Origin: Podocnemis expansa
Taxonomy: Eukaryota; Chordata; Testudines; Podocnemididae
Direction of reading: 5' to 3'
Assembly: GCA_007922195.1 (NCBI GenBank)
Contig: ML682059.1
Coordinates: forward strand, 13,789,153-13,853,152
Length of the DNA stretch: 64,000 bases
Shown: positions 23,830 through 34,908 of the stretch, piece by piece
Layout: the number at the start of each line of letters is the position of its first letter
How positions within the stretch are numbered: position 1 is the first letter of the stretch
The notes under the pieces: model-generated
What the model was told of the DNA's origin: nothing
Seen by the model: only the letters and a program-made list of their open reading frames with translations
Database searches by the model: none
Translations under genes and position numbers: made by a program

Positions 23830-25478
23830 GTTAATGGATATTGAAATACTGGGGAAGTTCCAAAGAACTACAAAAATGCTGATGTAGTGCTAGTCTTGAA
23901 AAAGGGTAAATGGCATAGTCTGTGTAATTATAGGCCTGTAAACTGGCTACATATCATGGAAAAAACAATGAAATGACTTATTTGGGAATCAATCAATAAA
24001 ACAAAAGAGGGGAATATAATTAATGCCAATCAGCATGGTTTATGGAAAATAGATTTTGTCACCCAAAAAAACTTTACAAGTTTGATCAATAAAAGGCCAC
24101 TGTATTTATATAATACTTGGATTTTTGTAAAGCATTTGACTTAGTACTACACGATATTGTGATAAAAATACCAGTACAGCACCTTGTGATGGGATATGCA
24201 ACCCCCATAAACAATGAGATGGGATATACAAACCCCATACTAGGCCTGAAAGGGTTGAAGAGCAATACTGAGCATAGGTAGCCCCTCTTCTCCAGGCCTG
24301 CCAAGATGCTCAGACTGCAGGAGAAGATTAAAAAGGAGCTTGGAGGCCCAAGTAAAGTTTGGTGGAGAAGCTGCAGGAAAGTCAACTCCTCTCATGAAAT
24401 TCAGGCAAAAAGTTGAGCCTCAGAGAGGAACAGGCCCTCATGCAGTACCTTTTCCAACCACTTTCCCTTCAAGGATGGGAAGGTCTTGCAGGGTACTACT
24501 TATTTTGTCTTTTTTGTTAGACTCTTGACTGTTTAGACTATAGCAGAAATGCCCCAAACTGAAGGAGCACCTAAGTAGGAAACATCACAGGGTGGCAGAC
24601 TTAGATTCTCTGCAAAAGGACTTTGTTGGTGTTAATACTCACAGGACCCATGGATAGGAGCTGTTGGAGAAGGATGACCAAGGTCCACTTTCCAAACCTC
24701 ACTTAAAGGTAAAGACCCAGAAGCAGGATGACGCAAAAAACATTTACGGCTCAGGGATAAAAACCACGCACCCCTAATGCCTCCTGCCCTCTCCCCTCAA
24801 CAGAGATACAAGTGGCAGAAGGGCATATGTATTACCCATTAGGACATCTGGCTCTCCAAACCCCTTGTCACACACATACTAAATAGACTAAAATCTAGTT
24901 GATAGCTCTAAAAAAATGTAATTGCTAATGGAGATCCATCATCAAATAGGTGTGTTTCTGGAAGTGGAGCAATCACTGATTGGTTCTTGCCCCAATGCTT
25001 TTTAATATTTGTATCAATGATCTGACAAAAGAAAAACATTGCTAGTAAAGTCTGCAGGGACGCAAAGATTAATGGAATTGTAATGAAGAGGAGAGTAACC
25101 AATAGGTGATCTGGATCCAATAAGAATGTGTATCTGATTAAAAACAGTTCTTTAATATGGACAAATCAAAATAATACATGTAGGAGAAAGGAAAGCATGG
25201 CCATAGTTTACAATCTGATATATATTACACTTAACAAGATCCTACGTTTGGTAACCAAACTGGGACAAATTCAATTGGAGGTAAGGTTCAAATTTTTAAC
25301 TGTGAGAGCAATTAATCACGGGAACTTTAAGGGATGTGGTATACTCTCCACCACTTGAAATGTTTAGATGAAGGTTAGATGTTATCCTATAACTACAAGT
25401 TATTGGACTCCATGAAAAAAATTACAGTTTGAAATTCTATGGCCAGTTATACCATGGATCGGACTAGAGGACCATAAC
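23830..25478 (+). pseudogene. Old CR1/L3-type LINE remnant, split by an insertion
   Basis: Left part (23830-24184): YWGSSKELQKC-like, then LKKGKWHSLCNYRPVNWL, then INANQHGLWKIDF and KHLT, the NYRPV and QHGF blocks of a CR1/L3 RT. Right part (24873-25478): DSSSNRCVSGSGAITDWFLPQCFLIFVSMI, matching [20 protein letters not shown], then tail-like text ending in GGACTAGAGGACCATAACAG near 25480. The two parts join naturally if 24185-24872 is removed. Very degenerate. Confidence 0.62.
24185..24872. mobile_element. LTR-like insertion (candidate solo LTR) inside the L3 remnant
   Basis: The segment opens TGTGATGGGA and closes CTTGTCACA, giving TG...CA ends with a 5-bp inverted repeat. It is flanked by CACCT and CACAT (4 of 5 identical). 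It holds tandem-like GATGGGATAT(G/A)CAA(C/A)CCCCAT repeats near its left end. It interrupts a coding remnant at one point, so insertion is certain, but its class is inferred. Confidence 0.45.
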
Positions 25479-25530
25479 AGACCACTGGACTGGGATTTAG
25501 AAATCCTGAATTGTGTTCCTGGCTCTGATC
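25479..25530 (+). mobile_element. MIR-like SINE, left part
   Basis: CTGGACTGGGATTTAGAAATCCTG followed by TTCCTGGCTCTG resembles the middle of MIR/CORE SINEs. Its continuation lies at 26853 beyond the CR1, so the SINE predates the CR1 insertion. Confidence 0.55.
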
Positions 25531-26855
25531 ATTTCCTTCCTGCCAGCACCCCTTCTGTCTCTTCTACCTGTGCCTGTAGCCAGACAGACATCCTGACCAT
25601 AGATATCTCTACCCAGACCCTGGTGTGGACTTGCAGGGACTGCAGCCTGCAGTTCCCTGTCTCCAACGATCAGGCTGGGGAGATGAATCAATGTGACAGG
25701 TGCCTGCTGGTGGAATCTCTCAGGAGGCAGGTGGGCGAGTTACAGGAGGAGGTGTCTCGGCTTAGGAGTATCCACACCCTGGAGAAGTTCCTCGACAGCA
25801 TCCACGAGGAGAAGTGCAAGATGGAGGGCACTGACCAGGTACCAGAGACTACTGCCACAACACTGGAGCTGGATGGGGAGCCTGTGGCAGGGGGAGGACA
25901 CTGGCAGCTGGTTACCTCTGGCGGTAGGCAGTGCTCCACCCCTGCCCAAAACCCACCCTCTGTTGTGGTGAAGAATCGTTATGCGGTGCTAGAGACAGTG
26001 AAGGAGGTGGAAGAGGAGAGGCCATGCACCCCCGAGGCTGGGAGGATCACAGCCACCACAGCTAGGAGGAAACGTAGAGTTGTGGTGGTTGGGGACTCAC
26101 TTCTGAGGGGGACGGAGGCACCCATCTGTCGCCCTGACAAGATCTCTCGAGAGGTATGCTGCCTGCCAGGTGCCCGCATCCGAGACGTTACGGAGGGATT
26201 GTCGAGAATCATCCGCCCCTCTGACTACTACCCCATGCTTCTCATCCATGTAGGAACCAATGATACTGCGAGAGGTGATCCTCGGCAGATCAAAGGTGAC
26301 TTCAGGGCTCTGGAAGCGCGGGTGAAGGAGTTTGGAGCACAGGTGGTGTTCTCCTCGATTTTTCCGGTCAAGGGTAGAGGCCTGAGCAGAGACAGATGCA
26401 TCCTGGAGNNNNNNNNNNNNNNNNNNNNNNNNNNNNNNNNNNNNNNNNNNNNNNNNNNNNNNNNNNNNNNNNNNNNNNNNNNNNNNNNNNNNNNNNNNNN
26501 NNNNNNNNNNNNNNNNNNNNNNNNNNNNNNNNNNNNNNNNNNNNNNNNNNNNNNNNNNNNNNNNNNNNNNNNNNNNNNNNNNNNNNNNNNNNNNNNNNNN
26601 NNNNNNNNNNNNNNNNNNNNNNNNNNNNNNNNNNNNNNNNNNNNNNNNNNNNNNNNNNNNNNNNNNNNNNNNNNNNNNNNNNNNNNNNNNNNNNNNNNNN
26701 NNNNNNNNNNNNNNNNNNNNNNNNNNNNNNNNNNNNNNNNNNNNNNNNNNNNNNNNNNNNNNNNNNNNNNNNNNNNNNNNNNNNNNNNNNNNNNNNNNNN
26801 NNNNNNNNTCGTGGGGTCCCTTCCAACCCTATGATTCTATGATTCTATGATTCTG
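25531..26855 (+). pseudogene. CR1 LINE with ORF1 (zinc finger plus SGNH esterase), interrupted by an assembly gap
   Basis: An open frame from about 25531 to the gap at 26409 encodes CR1 ORF1. A cysteine pattern CRDCSLQF...CDRC is followed by a leucine-rich coiled-coil stretch (LRRQVGELQEEVSRLRS). After a linker comes an SGNH/GDSL esterase domain with VVVVGDSLLRG (catalytic-serine block), CCLPGARIRDV and LLIHVGTNDTARGD (the GTND block). The DxxH block would lie in the gap. No ATG opens the frame in view, so the 5' end is truncated. After the gap, 26809-26855 is the CR1 3' tail (TTCCAACCCTATGATTCTATG). ORF1p of CR1 is thought to bind RNA and act with ORF2p during target-primed reverse transcription. 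Confidence 0.9.
26409..26808. other. Assembly gap, exactly 400 N
   Basis: A run of 400 N inside a CR1 between ORF1 and the 3' tail. The round size and repeat context suggest a placeholder or estimated gap. Confidence 0.98.
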
Positions 26856-26985
26856 GATGACCTCAGTCAAGTGACTTCACCAACATTCTTCAGGTTCTCC
26901 ATGTGTAAAATAGGGATAATGATACCTACCTCCTTTGTAAAGCATGTTGAGATCTGTTCATGCAAAAGTCTGTGTAAGATGTGAG
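26853..26985 (+). mobile_element. MIR-like SINE, right part
   Basis: GACCTCAGTCAAGTGACTTCACC, then CTCCATGTGTAAAATAGGGATAATGATACCTACCTCC and GTAAAGCATGTTGAGATC, match the classic MIR/CORE SINE core and tail. It continues the fragment at 25479-25530. Confidence 0.75.
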
Positions 26986-27985
26986 TAGTATTACTACTTC
27001 TGGCCTGAAAAATAACAGCTCTGCATTCACATGGTAAAAGCAGAATGTGACAAACAGTATACCAGACAAACAGAAGATACACTAGGGCCTTCAGGGCTGC
27101 GCTCTCATTTGATAGGGAGCATATAGTCATGTAAGAAAAGTATTTATAATAAGCGTGCTCCTCAGTATTTTCTTAACACAGAAATACAGTGACAGGAATT
27201 ATATAAAACCAGTAATTAGGTAGAAAGGAATCAAATCTTAGGCAACACAGGTGTAGGTGGTGAATAGACAGGTGCCTTTTTGTGGCACCACTTGTCCTTA
27301 GCCTGATAATGTCAGAGCTGAAATCAGGTTATGGAAGGAAAACCAGACGGAAAAAGTCTTATGCCACTCACAGCACCTAGAAGCATAGCAGTATGTCCAC
27401 TGTAATGGGCACACAGATCAATCAGCATCTACAATCCCTTGCAATATATAGAGTGAAGGGGCATGTTGGCCATACTAGCATCACCAAGAATCAAAGCAAG
27501 TTGGGAGTTGAAGGGCACCTTGCACACACACAGAAAGGCACAATGTCAGGAATTAGTCTACTCAACCCCATGCTTGAGACAATTAATAAGGGATGACTGA
27601 ACACCATACTCAGAATCAGGCTGGTGGCTTGTAGAGCAGTGATGTAAATATGCAGAATGGCAAATAAATATGGCCACACTGGAAATTAACACAGATATGA
27701 TCTGGGGCAGTGGTCATTTAACAAGCACAAAATCCTTGTTAGCAATAAAGTAAATAATGCCAATTGGCACAAAGGAGACATAAATTGGGGTGGAGCCATG
27801 TTTCAAAAATGTATATATATATATTATATGTAATGATATATAGACAATCATCTCTAGAAAAACTAATACAGTGTGGGCTGTAAGAACTATGACCCATGAA
27901 AGTTAAGATATCTAAATACCAGCAAAAGTGTGTATCTTGATACCTAGAATTCAGGCAAAGCTACCCTACACAGTGTACTATCTTT
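26986..27985. other. AT-rich intronic stretch with short TA repeat
   Basis: A TA microsatellite lies at about 27811-27828. Nothing else was recognised. Confidence 0.5.
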
Positions 27986-28265
27986 GGCTATGTCTACATG
28001 GTTTTTTTATTTCAAAATAACACTCATTATTTCAAAATAAAAGAAATTAGGTCTACATGACATTTTCTTATTTCGAAAGGATGAAAGGTTCGAAAGAACT
28101 GTTTCGAAACAACAGGTCCAAATGGCTTTATTTTGAAATGTCCCTTCTGAAATAACAGCCGTTTGGATCGCAGGCTTTCCCTTAATTCGAAATAAGGATT
28201 TTATTTCGAAATAACTCTTTTCAAAATCCTTATTTTGAAATAACAATGCATGTGTAGACATAGCC
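27986..28265. mobile_element. Palindromic MITE, TTATTTCGAAATAA module type
   Basis: Ends GGCTATGTCTACATG and CATGTGTAGACATAGCC are inverted repeats, flanked by TTT on both sides. The interior is repeats of TTATTTCGAAATAA and TTGTTTCGAAACAA palindromes in various states of decay. No transposase is present. Confidence 0.8.
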
Positions 28266-28268
28266 TTT

Positions 28269-28870
28269 CTTATGTTTGGAGAACAATTTGTGGAACTGGA
28301 GTTAGGTTATCTCCAGTAAATCTTTCTAAATCATCATAGGTATGTAGTTAGATAGTCATGGTAACTTTTGAACATCTGAATATTTGTGATGTCAAGTTAC
28401 CATAAATTGGATAAAGACAAGATACATGGCCCATCTTACTATTATATAAACATGAATCACGAAGAAATTTCTTCACCAATTGATAGTATTCTTGCTCTCT
28501 TTAAAGCTCCTACAAGAACTGCAATGTAAGCCTTCATATGCTTGCTTACCTTGGTATACAGTATGTGGGAAAGTTTTAAGTAGTGTTTCAGGAAATTTGT
28601 CTGTAAAATTTAGGAATTCTGTTTGGGATTGTGAACTCTCTGTCCATATCTTTATCAAGCTGCAAACTCCAATTTGATTAGAAAACTGGTCTTTACCTCT
28701 CTCCCTGCTAGATTTCAATTTACATTATGAAGTAAAATTCCAAATTACACAGGTGCAACAAAAGAGTTGTTAAACTTTGATGATCATCCATTTGAATGAA
28801 GCATCTTGGACAAAGAGATGGCTACCTCCCAGACCAAATAGCTGAACTTTTAGTGGGGGGTAGTATATAA
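28269..28870. other. AT-rich intronic stretch, nothing recognised
   Basis: No coding or repeat signal was recognised. Confidence 0.45.
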
Positions 28871-28874
28871 GGAT

Positions 28875-29116
28875 TCTGAAAGCTTTTTAGTGTAGCTGCT
28901 CTACACCACTGGGAGAGAGCTCTCCCACTGGCTTAATTACTCCAGTGCCCAAGAGCGATGATAGCTATGTCGGTAGATAAGCTCTCTTTGCCAACATAGC
29001 ACTGTCCACACTGCTGCTTATGTTGGTGTAATTAATGTTGATCAAGTGGGGGGGTTATTTATATGCTCAGTGACATAAATCATGCTGATATAAGCTATAG
29101 TGTAGTTATAGCTTAA
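28875..29116. mobile_element. Degenerate MITE of the GTCTACACTA shell group
   Basis: TTTTTAGTGTAGCTGCTCTACACC at the left and AAGCTATAGTGTAGTTATAGCTTAAG at the right are eroded versions of the shared shell. The interior has inverted segments (CTATGTCGGTAGATAAGC, TGCCAACATAGCA). Confidence 0.5.
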
Positions 29117-29365
29117 GCCATTGATAATAAAAAATTTCGATTACCTGATAAGACTGTTCCAAAGTCACCTGATGAAAAGGACTGGATGTGACAACAGACA
29201 GGCTCTTTCACTAGCCATTTTGAGAAAGAGTGGGAGAAAAATATCAGAAAGACTCCATGATTCGGAGGAGAAGCTATGTTCAGGAAGGCATGGGGAGAAG
29301 AAGTGTTCTGGACTCCACAGAGGACTTGAATGCTCCAGAGTGTTAAGGAAAGTGTTTATGGGAGT

Positions 29366-29466
29366 AAAACAAACAAGGAGTCTGTGGCACGTTTGAAAAC
29401 TAACAAATCCTTGTTTGTTTTCCTGAAGTAGACTAATATGGCTTGGCTACCCCTTTGGAACTTGAG
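29366..29466. mobile_element. Short PLE-end inverted dimer, centre deleted
   Basis: AAAACAAACAAGGAGTCTGTGGCAC with AACTAACAAA (reverse arm) joins TCCTTGTTTGTTTTCCTG and CCCCTTTGGAACTTGAG (forward end). Flanks TATGGGAGT (29357-29365) and TATAGGAGT (29467-29475) match at 8 of 9 positions. Confidence 0.7.
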
Positions 29467-29475
29467 TATAGGAGT

Positions 29476-31279
29476 TTTTAGTATTTTTGCCTAGATCTTG
29501 TGCTAATTAAAGTAAAGGATGATTTGCAAAGCCAATCTCCACCAGTCTGCTCTTCACTAATGTGTGTCCCTGAAGTGGTGAACTGTAAACTCAGAGTACG
29601 CAGAAGGTTAGAGCTCTGGGAAAGGGTGTGCTTAAGCTACTGGGAAGGCTGGGGAACTCAGCACTGGGCCTAGAGCCAAGGACAGCTGGGCTGCTTCATC
29701 CCATTTCTGTGATGGAATAACAGTCAGCGAGCCTGGCCAATAAGGCCAGTAAAATAGAGAATGCTACAGCTTGCACAGTCTAAGGGAAGTTTAAGGGCAT
29801 GGATGTGTAGCACATTCAGACCCAACCACAGCGGCCTTGTGAGTGTCTAGCAGAGGAAACTCTAACAGGGCTGTGCATTATTTTTCTTTCTCTGATGTAA
29901 TGCTTTGCTGCTCTGTAAAAGCATACATATGGTTGCTGTGCGTTTTGAAGAATACATTAATGCCAACATTTTCAGTTGTGACTTTTGATTTTGGGAAACT
30001 CCCTTTCTGCATTTTCACCTTCAGACACCAGAGACACTATATTTTTGCTCAAGTAAATGAAAAATAGTCATCATATAGTGTCACCCTACATATGTCAGCT
30101 GCTTAAGGTTAGATCCACAACAGGGACTTGAATTCACTGTTGCAGCATCTAGTGTTTAGGTGCTCTGCTGCCTAGTGGAATGCACAGCCCTGAGTTTGGC
30201 CCCAGCTCCCTGAACAATGCATAGGCTGAGTCAGGTGCCTAAGAATGGAATTCGTAAAAGCCAGTGTGTTGAGTGAGTGGCCACCTAAGCTGGTCGGTAG
30301 GAAATACTGAGGTGAAATGAGAGGCTTAAGCATCACTTCTTCCTTGTTCTGTGTTACATGCAGGGTGTCATCTGGAATGTGAGACTGGTGGGGGAAGATC
30401 TACTTTGTGAAGCCAGCCAGGGTTTAGATGTGAATTAGGAGCAGGGCACAGGACGTATGTAGCTTTGTGCACCTAAGAGACTTTGCTAGCAGAAACGCAG
30501 GCAATGAGGACATTAGACCACAGAGTCAGGTGGCAGCTGAGTAGAAGTTTTGGGAATGTAAATTATGGACTTGTGCACCTGAACTGGCAGTTAGGTGCCT
30601 ACTGACCTTTTGTGGATCTAGCCCCTAGTGAAATAATTGAAGTGAGCGTTTATCTTGCTATAGATTGTTCAGTTTTGTGTCTCCAACCCTTCCAATATTT
30701 TTCTTAATAATATAATTGGCTTCTCTTTTCTGTAGCTACTGGCAAAGCATCATCTTGCATACAGAAATATTAAACATCTGTGATAAGGTGATAAAAAATG
30801 TAAGTGCCTATGGTTCTTATACATCTGGCTGTGCAAAAAAATTACATTAAGACAAAGGGTAAATGATGACAAAAGTGGGCTGATTACTAAAAGAGCATCT
30901 TCATTTTTCAGCAGCAGAGATCTGCAAGATGGCAAGGCACCAAATTAATAAAAGTTATGTATTTGGCTAATGGCTATGAAACACAGTGAAGTGAAGTGTA
31001 ATTAGTAAAGCAGAGACTTCAAAGCAATTAGTGAAGCAGTGACTGTAATTACTAAAGCAAAATAGTCTCTGCAAACTTTGAAAAATTAGTAACATATCCT
31101 TCTGAAAACCATGCAATACTGCCACTGGTAAATGAGGGACAACATTCACTAAAATGTCTAATTGACCATAGTAATGAGTAGCTAATGATACATGTGCTCT
31201 AGTGTCCTGTTATGACTATAAATTATGACAGTTAAGCACAGAAAGTTACACGACATTCATTAGGCTTGGTGCTCGCTTA
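29476..31279. other. Intronic stretch, nothing recognised
   Basis: No coding frame, RNA gene or repeat terminus was recognised. Confidence 0.45.
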
Positions 31280-31565
31280 AAGTATGTCTACACTATAGTT
31301 TCCAAGTCGGGTAGGTTTACATGTATTAGCTCTGCTCGAGCTGGTGTGCTACGAATAGCAATTTCCAAAGGTGTAGCCATGTTAATCTGGTCCAGCAAAA
31401 CAAACAAGGAGCCTGGTGGCACTTTTAAAGACTAACAAATAGCAATGTAGTTGTTGCGGTGCAGGTAGTGGCTTTGGCTAGCCATTCAAATTCTTAGCTC
31501 GGGTTTCAGACTACATTGTACTTGGATTGCCTGTGCTGCCACTCACATTGTCACACCTACACTGC
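31280..31565. mobile_element. Degenerate GTCTACACTA-type MITE carrying a nested PLE fragment
   Basis: AAGTATGTCTACACTATAG opens it; a right end near CACACCTACACTGC is possible but unsure. It contains GCTCGAGCTGG-type sequence typical of a turtle MITE group. A PLE-end fragment at 31363-31437 interrupts it. Confidence 0.4.
31363..31437 (-). mobile_element. PLE-end unit, outer part only, with target duplication
   Basis: TTCCAAAGGTGTAGCC through CAGCAAAACAAACAAGG to AAAGACTAACA is the reverse-complement unit cut off before its ribozyme-like half. AATAGCAAT flanks both sides (31354-31362 and 31438-31446), a perfect 9-bp duplication. Confidence 0.75.
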
Positions 31566-32870
31566 TTTTTTCAGTTTGCTAACTCAGTCAAAGCTAGCAT
31601 CTATATATCTGTTGCAGAGACAGGGAAATTATACATCTAGCTGCAGCACAGAGATATCCAAGGGCCTTGTTCCTGGAAAAATTAACACACATTCTTCTGT
31701 TTACACACAATGAATAGTCCCTTTCAAGTGTACGAGACTATTCATGCTACATAAGGCTAATCATCTATGGAAATTTTTCCTGAACTGGGCTCTAAATTTG
31801 TGCAATAGTAAATGGTATTTGCATAGTGATATCTACAATAATTTAGAACACATATTGGAAAAGATATGCCATTGTTGGAATTGTATATGGTTGTAATTAA
31901 GCACAATAGCAGGTCTGTAATTTTGTGTTAATTGCTTTAATTGTCTCTGTCTCACAAGTTATTTGTGGATGAATGCACTGGTGCTATTCCACTGTCCGTA
32001 TGTAATATATATGGAGTTTTACTCAGCTTTCAAAATAGTGTTAGTGATATGCAAGAGAAGATTCAACAGCATTCCCAGCAGACAAATTATTAGGTTCATA
32101 CTAATCTGTAATTCTTGGTTTACACTTATTTGTATTAAATAGTAGTGAAATTCTCAGCTCATTATGTAAAAGCTATATTAAGACAAAGAAACAATTACCA
32201 CCAAATCAGCACCAATTATTTAGCTGAACACAAATATGTAAGAAAGTATCTTCCTTACAAATATACCATCAAAATCTAAGGCACGAAAATAACTACTTTA
32301 ATTTTATCATAAATGTTACATTGCTGGGCAAAATGTTTCAAAGAAAGTATTTAGGCCAAAAAACAATCAATTTATCCAAAATGAAATTTAACAGAAAAAC
32401 TTGCTGACTTTAAAGAAAAGTGTTAGGTAATATTTTTCATGGAATACTTTTAATAAAAACAATAATAGAAAATTGTTTTGGAAATGTTCCTGAATAATAA
32501 TAAATGTTTCTTAATAATAATAACAAAGATAAAAAATCTACTTTAAAAAAAAAAGAAAAAAATCAGTGCACTTTGAACACCAATGCTTATTTTTTTCCTA
32601 TGCAATTGCAGATGAGCACTTTAAAATTTCATAAGCTGATTCTGGCACTTAAAAGGGTTTGGCCACTGTTGTCCTTAAATAACAGTTACAGTCCTTTTGA
32701 CTTAATACACTATAAACCTCTATTACAAATTATATATGCAAAGTGTGCAAAATCTTCCCAGAATTCAAGAATGAGAGTTTCCTGTTAGCAGTGTCAAACT
32801 GGAAAGGCACAACAGATATAACTGAGAATTGTTACAAAATCAAACCCATCATTAATTAAGACAAGTGACG
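31566..32870. other. AT-rich intronic stretch, nothing recognised
   Basis: Poly-A and AATAAT-rich stretches occur around 32480-32560. No feature was recognised. Confidence 0.45.
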
Positions 32871-32879
32871 TACCAAACA

Positions 32880-32950
32880 TCAAAGGAGGTGAGGTAATAT
32901 CTTTTACTGGACCAACTTCTGTTTATGAGACAGACAAGCTTTCGAGCTTA
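32880..32950 (+). mobile_element. Cry-type SINE body fragment
   Basis: GGTGAGGTAATATCTTTTACTGG, then ACCAACTTCTG and GACAAGCTTTCGAGC, match the Cry SINE body. The tRNA-like head is missing. Confidence 0.75.
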
Positions 32951-32951
32951 T

Positions 32952-33017
32952 CAATTTCCAAAGGGATAGCCGTGTTTGTCTAGTCCAGCAAAAAAAACAA
33001 GGAGTCACGTGGCACTT
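32952..33017 (-). mobile_element. PLE-end unit fragment cut by CR1
   Basis: ATTTCCAAAGGGATAGCC through GTCCAGCAAAAAAAACAAGG to GTGGCACTT is the outer part of a reverse-complement PLE unit. It stops where the CR1 3' tail begins. Confidence 0.7.
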
Positions 33018-34745
33018 CATAGAATCATAGAATCATAGAATCCTAGGGTTGGAAGGGACCTCATAGGTCATCTAGTCCAACCCCCTGCCAGAGGCAGGAC
33101 CACTCCCACTTAAACCATCCCAGTCAGGGTTTTGTCCAGCTGGGCCTTAAACACCTCCAAAGATGGAGACTCCACCACCTCCCTTGGCAGCTCATTCCAA
33201 CACTTCACCACTCTCCTAGTAAAACAGTTTTTTCTCATATCCAGCCTAGACCTTCCTAACCGCAACTTGAGACCATTGCTCCTCGTTCTGTCCTCCGTTA
33301 CTACCGAGAACAGTCGAGCTCCATCTTCCTTAGAGCATCCCTTCAAGTAGCTGAAGGTTGCTATCAAATCCCCCCTCAATTTTCTCTTCTGCAGACTAAA
33401 TAAGCCTAATGCTTTCAGTCTTTCCTCATAGGGCTTGTGCTCCAGCCCTTTAATCATTTTGGCTGCCCTCCTCTGAACTCTCTCCAGTAGGTCCCTGTCC
33501 TTTTTGTAGTGGGGAGCCCAAAACTGAACACAGTATTCCAGATGTGGCCTCACCAGTGCAGAATAGAGGGGAATGATCACATCCCTTGATCTACTGGTAA
33601 CACTTCTTTTGAGGCAGCCCAGTATGCCATTGGCCTTTTTGGCAGCAAGAGCACACTGCTGACTCATATCTAGCTTCCCGTCCACCATGACCCCCAGGTC
33701 CTTTTCTACACTGCTGCTACTTAGCTGAATGTTTCCCAGCCTGTAGCAGTGCATGGGGTTTTTCCGTCCCACATGCAGGACTTTACACTTGTCCTTATTG
33801 AACTTCATAAGATTTTTATTGGCCCACTGTTCCAATTTATCTAGGTCTTCCTGAATCTTGTCCTTGCCCTCCAACGTGTCTACTGTTCCCCCCAGCTTGG
33901 TGTCATCCGCAAACTTCCTGAGAGTACAGTCTATTCCATCATCAAGATCATTGATGAAAATGTTGAACAGAACCGGCCCCAGGACTGACCCCTGGGGCAC
34001 ACCACTAGTGACTGGTTGCCAGCTAGACATGGAACCATTGATTCCTACATGCTGAAACTGTTGATCTAGCCAGTTTTCTATCCACCTTATAGTCCACCTA
34101 TCCAACCCATACTTCCTTAATTTGCCAATGAGAATGCTGTGGGAAACTGTATCAAAAGCCTTGCTAAAATCAAGGTATATCACATCAACGGTTCTTCCTG
34201 CATCCAGAAAACCAGTTATCTGATCATAAAAGGAAATGAGATTGGTCAGGCATGATTTACCCTTGGTAAATCCATGCTGACTGTTCCTGATCACTTTATT
34301 TTCCTCTAAGTGTGTGAGGATGGATTCTTTGAGAATCTGCTCCATAATTTTTCCAGGGATTGAGGTGAGGCTGACTGGTCTGTAGTTCCCTGGATCCTCC
34401 TTTTTCCCTTTCTTGAAAATAGGCACTACATTTGCTTTTTTCCAATCCTCTGGCACCTCCCCTGTTCTCCATGAGTTTTGAAAGATAACAGCCAGAGGTG
34501 CTGCTATCTCATTGGCCAATTCTCTCAGCACCCTTGGATGCAGTTCATCTGGCCCCATGGACTTGTGCACATCCAGCTTCTTTAAGCAGTCCCTAACCTG
34601 ACCTTCTGTCACCAAGGGCCTCTCTTCTTCTCTCCAATCTGTCATACCCATGGTAGTGGGCTGGGAGCTGACCCTACCTGTGAAAACTGAAGCAAAAAAA
34701 GCATTGAGCACTTCAGCTTTTTCTTCATCCTCTGTCACGAAAGAA
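33018..34745 (-). mobile_element. Young CR1 LINE with intact 546-codon ORF2 fragment
   Basis: The 3' tail is at 33018 (repeated ATAGAATC). The frame 34750-33110 has no stop over 546 codons. Residue positions: [12 protein letters not shown] 12-23, GNYRPVSLT 121-129, [16 protein letters not shown] 156-171, [10 protein letters not shown] 195-204, [11 protein letters not shown] 249-259, FADDT 280-284 (catalytic aspartates), followed by the [21 protein letters not shown] block and the conserved C-terminus ending [21 protein letters not shown]. This is the RT and C-terminal part of CR1 ORF2. The AP-endonuclease domain and ORF1 are absent, so it is a 5'-truncated, immobile copy. The open frame implies recent insertion. 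The first residues (MGSF) come from flanking DNA or the junction. It shares GABBR2's orientation. Confidence 0.95.
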
Positions 34746-34751
34746 CCCATA

Positions 34752-34850
34752 ATCTACTGGTCTCTCTCATTAGCACAAGTTAGTCCAATAAAAGGTTACC
34801 TCGCTCTCTAATATCCTGGGACCAGCACGGGTACAGCAATACTGCATATA
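34752..34850 (-). mobile_element. Cry-type SINE, minus strand
   Basis: The reverse complement reads GTACCCGTGCTGGTCCCAGG, then ATATTAGAGAGCGAGGTAAC and TTTTATTGGACTAACTTGTG, the Cry head and body in order. It abuts the 5' truncation point of the CR1. Confidence 0.8.
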
Positions 34851-34887
34851 TAGAGCATCATGTATTGTAGCCTTTACATGACCTAGA

Positions 34888-34908
34888 ATATATATATATA
34901 TATATATC
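34888..34908. repeat. TA dinucleotide microsatellite
   Basis: About ten uninterrupted TA units. Confidence 0.9.

Noticed and set aside
25623..26408. Host esterase gene
   Set aside because: The zinc finger, linker and VVVVGDSLLRG/HVGTNDTARGD blocks are those of CR1 ORF1, and the CR1 3' tail follows after the gap.
33132..34055. Plus-strand frames over the young CR1
   Set aside because: They are shadows of the minus-strand ORF2.
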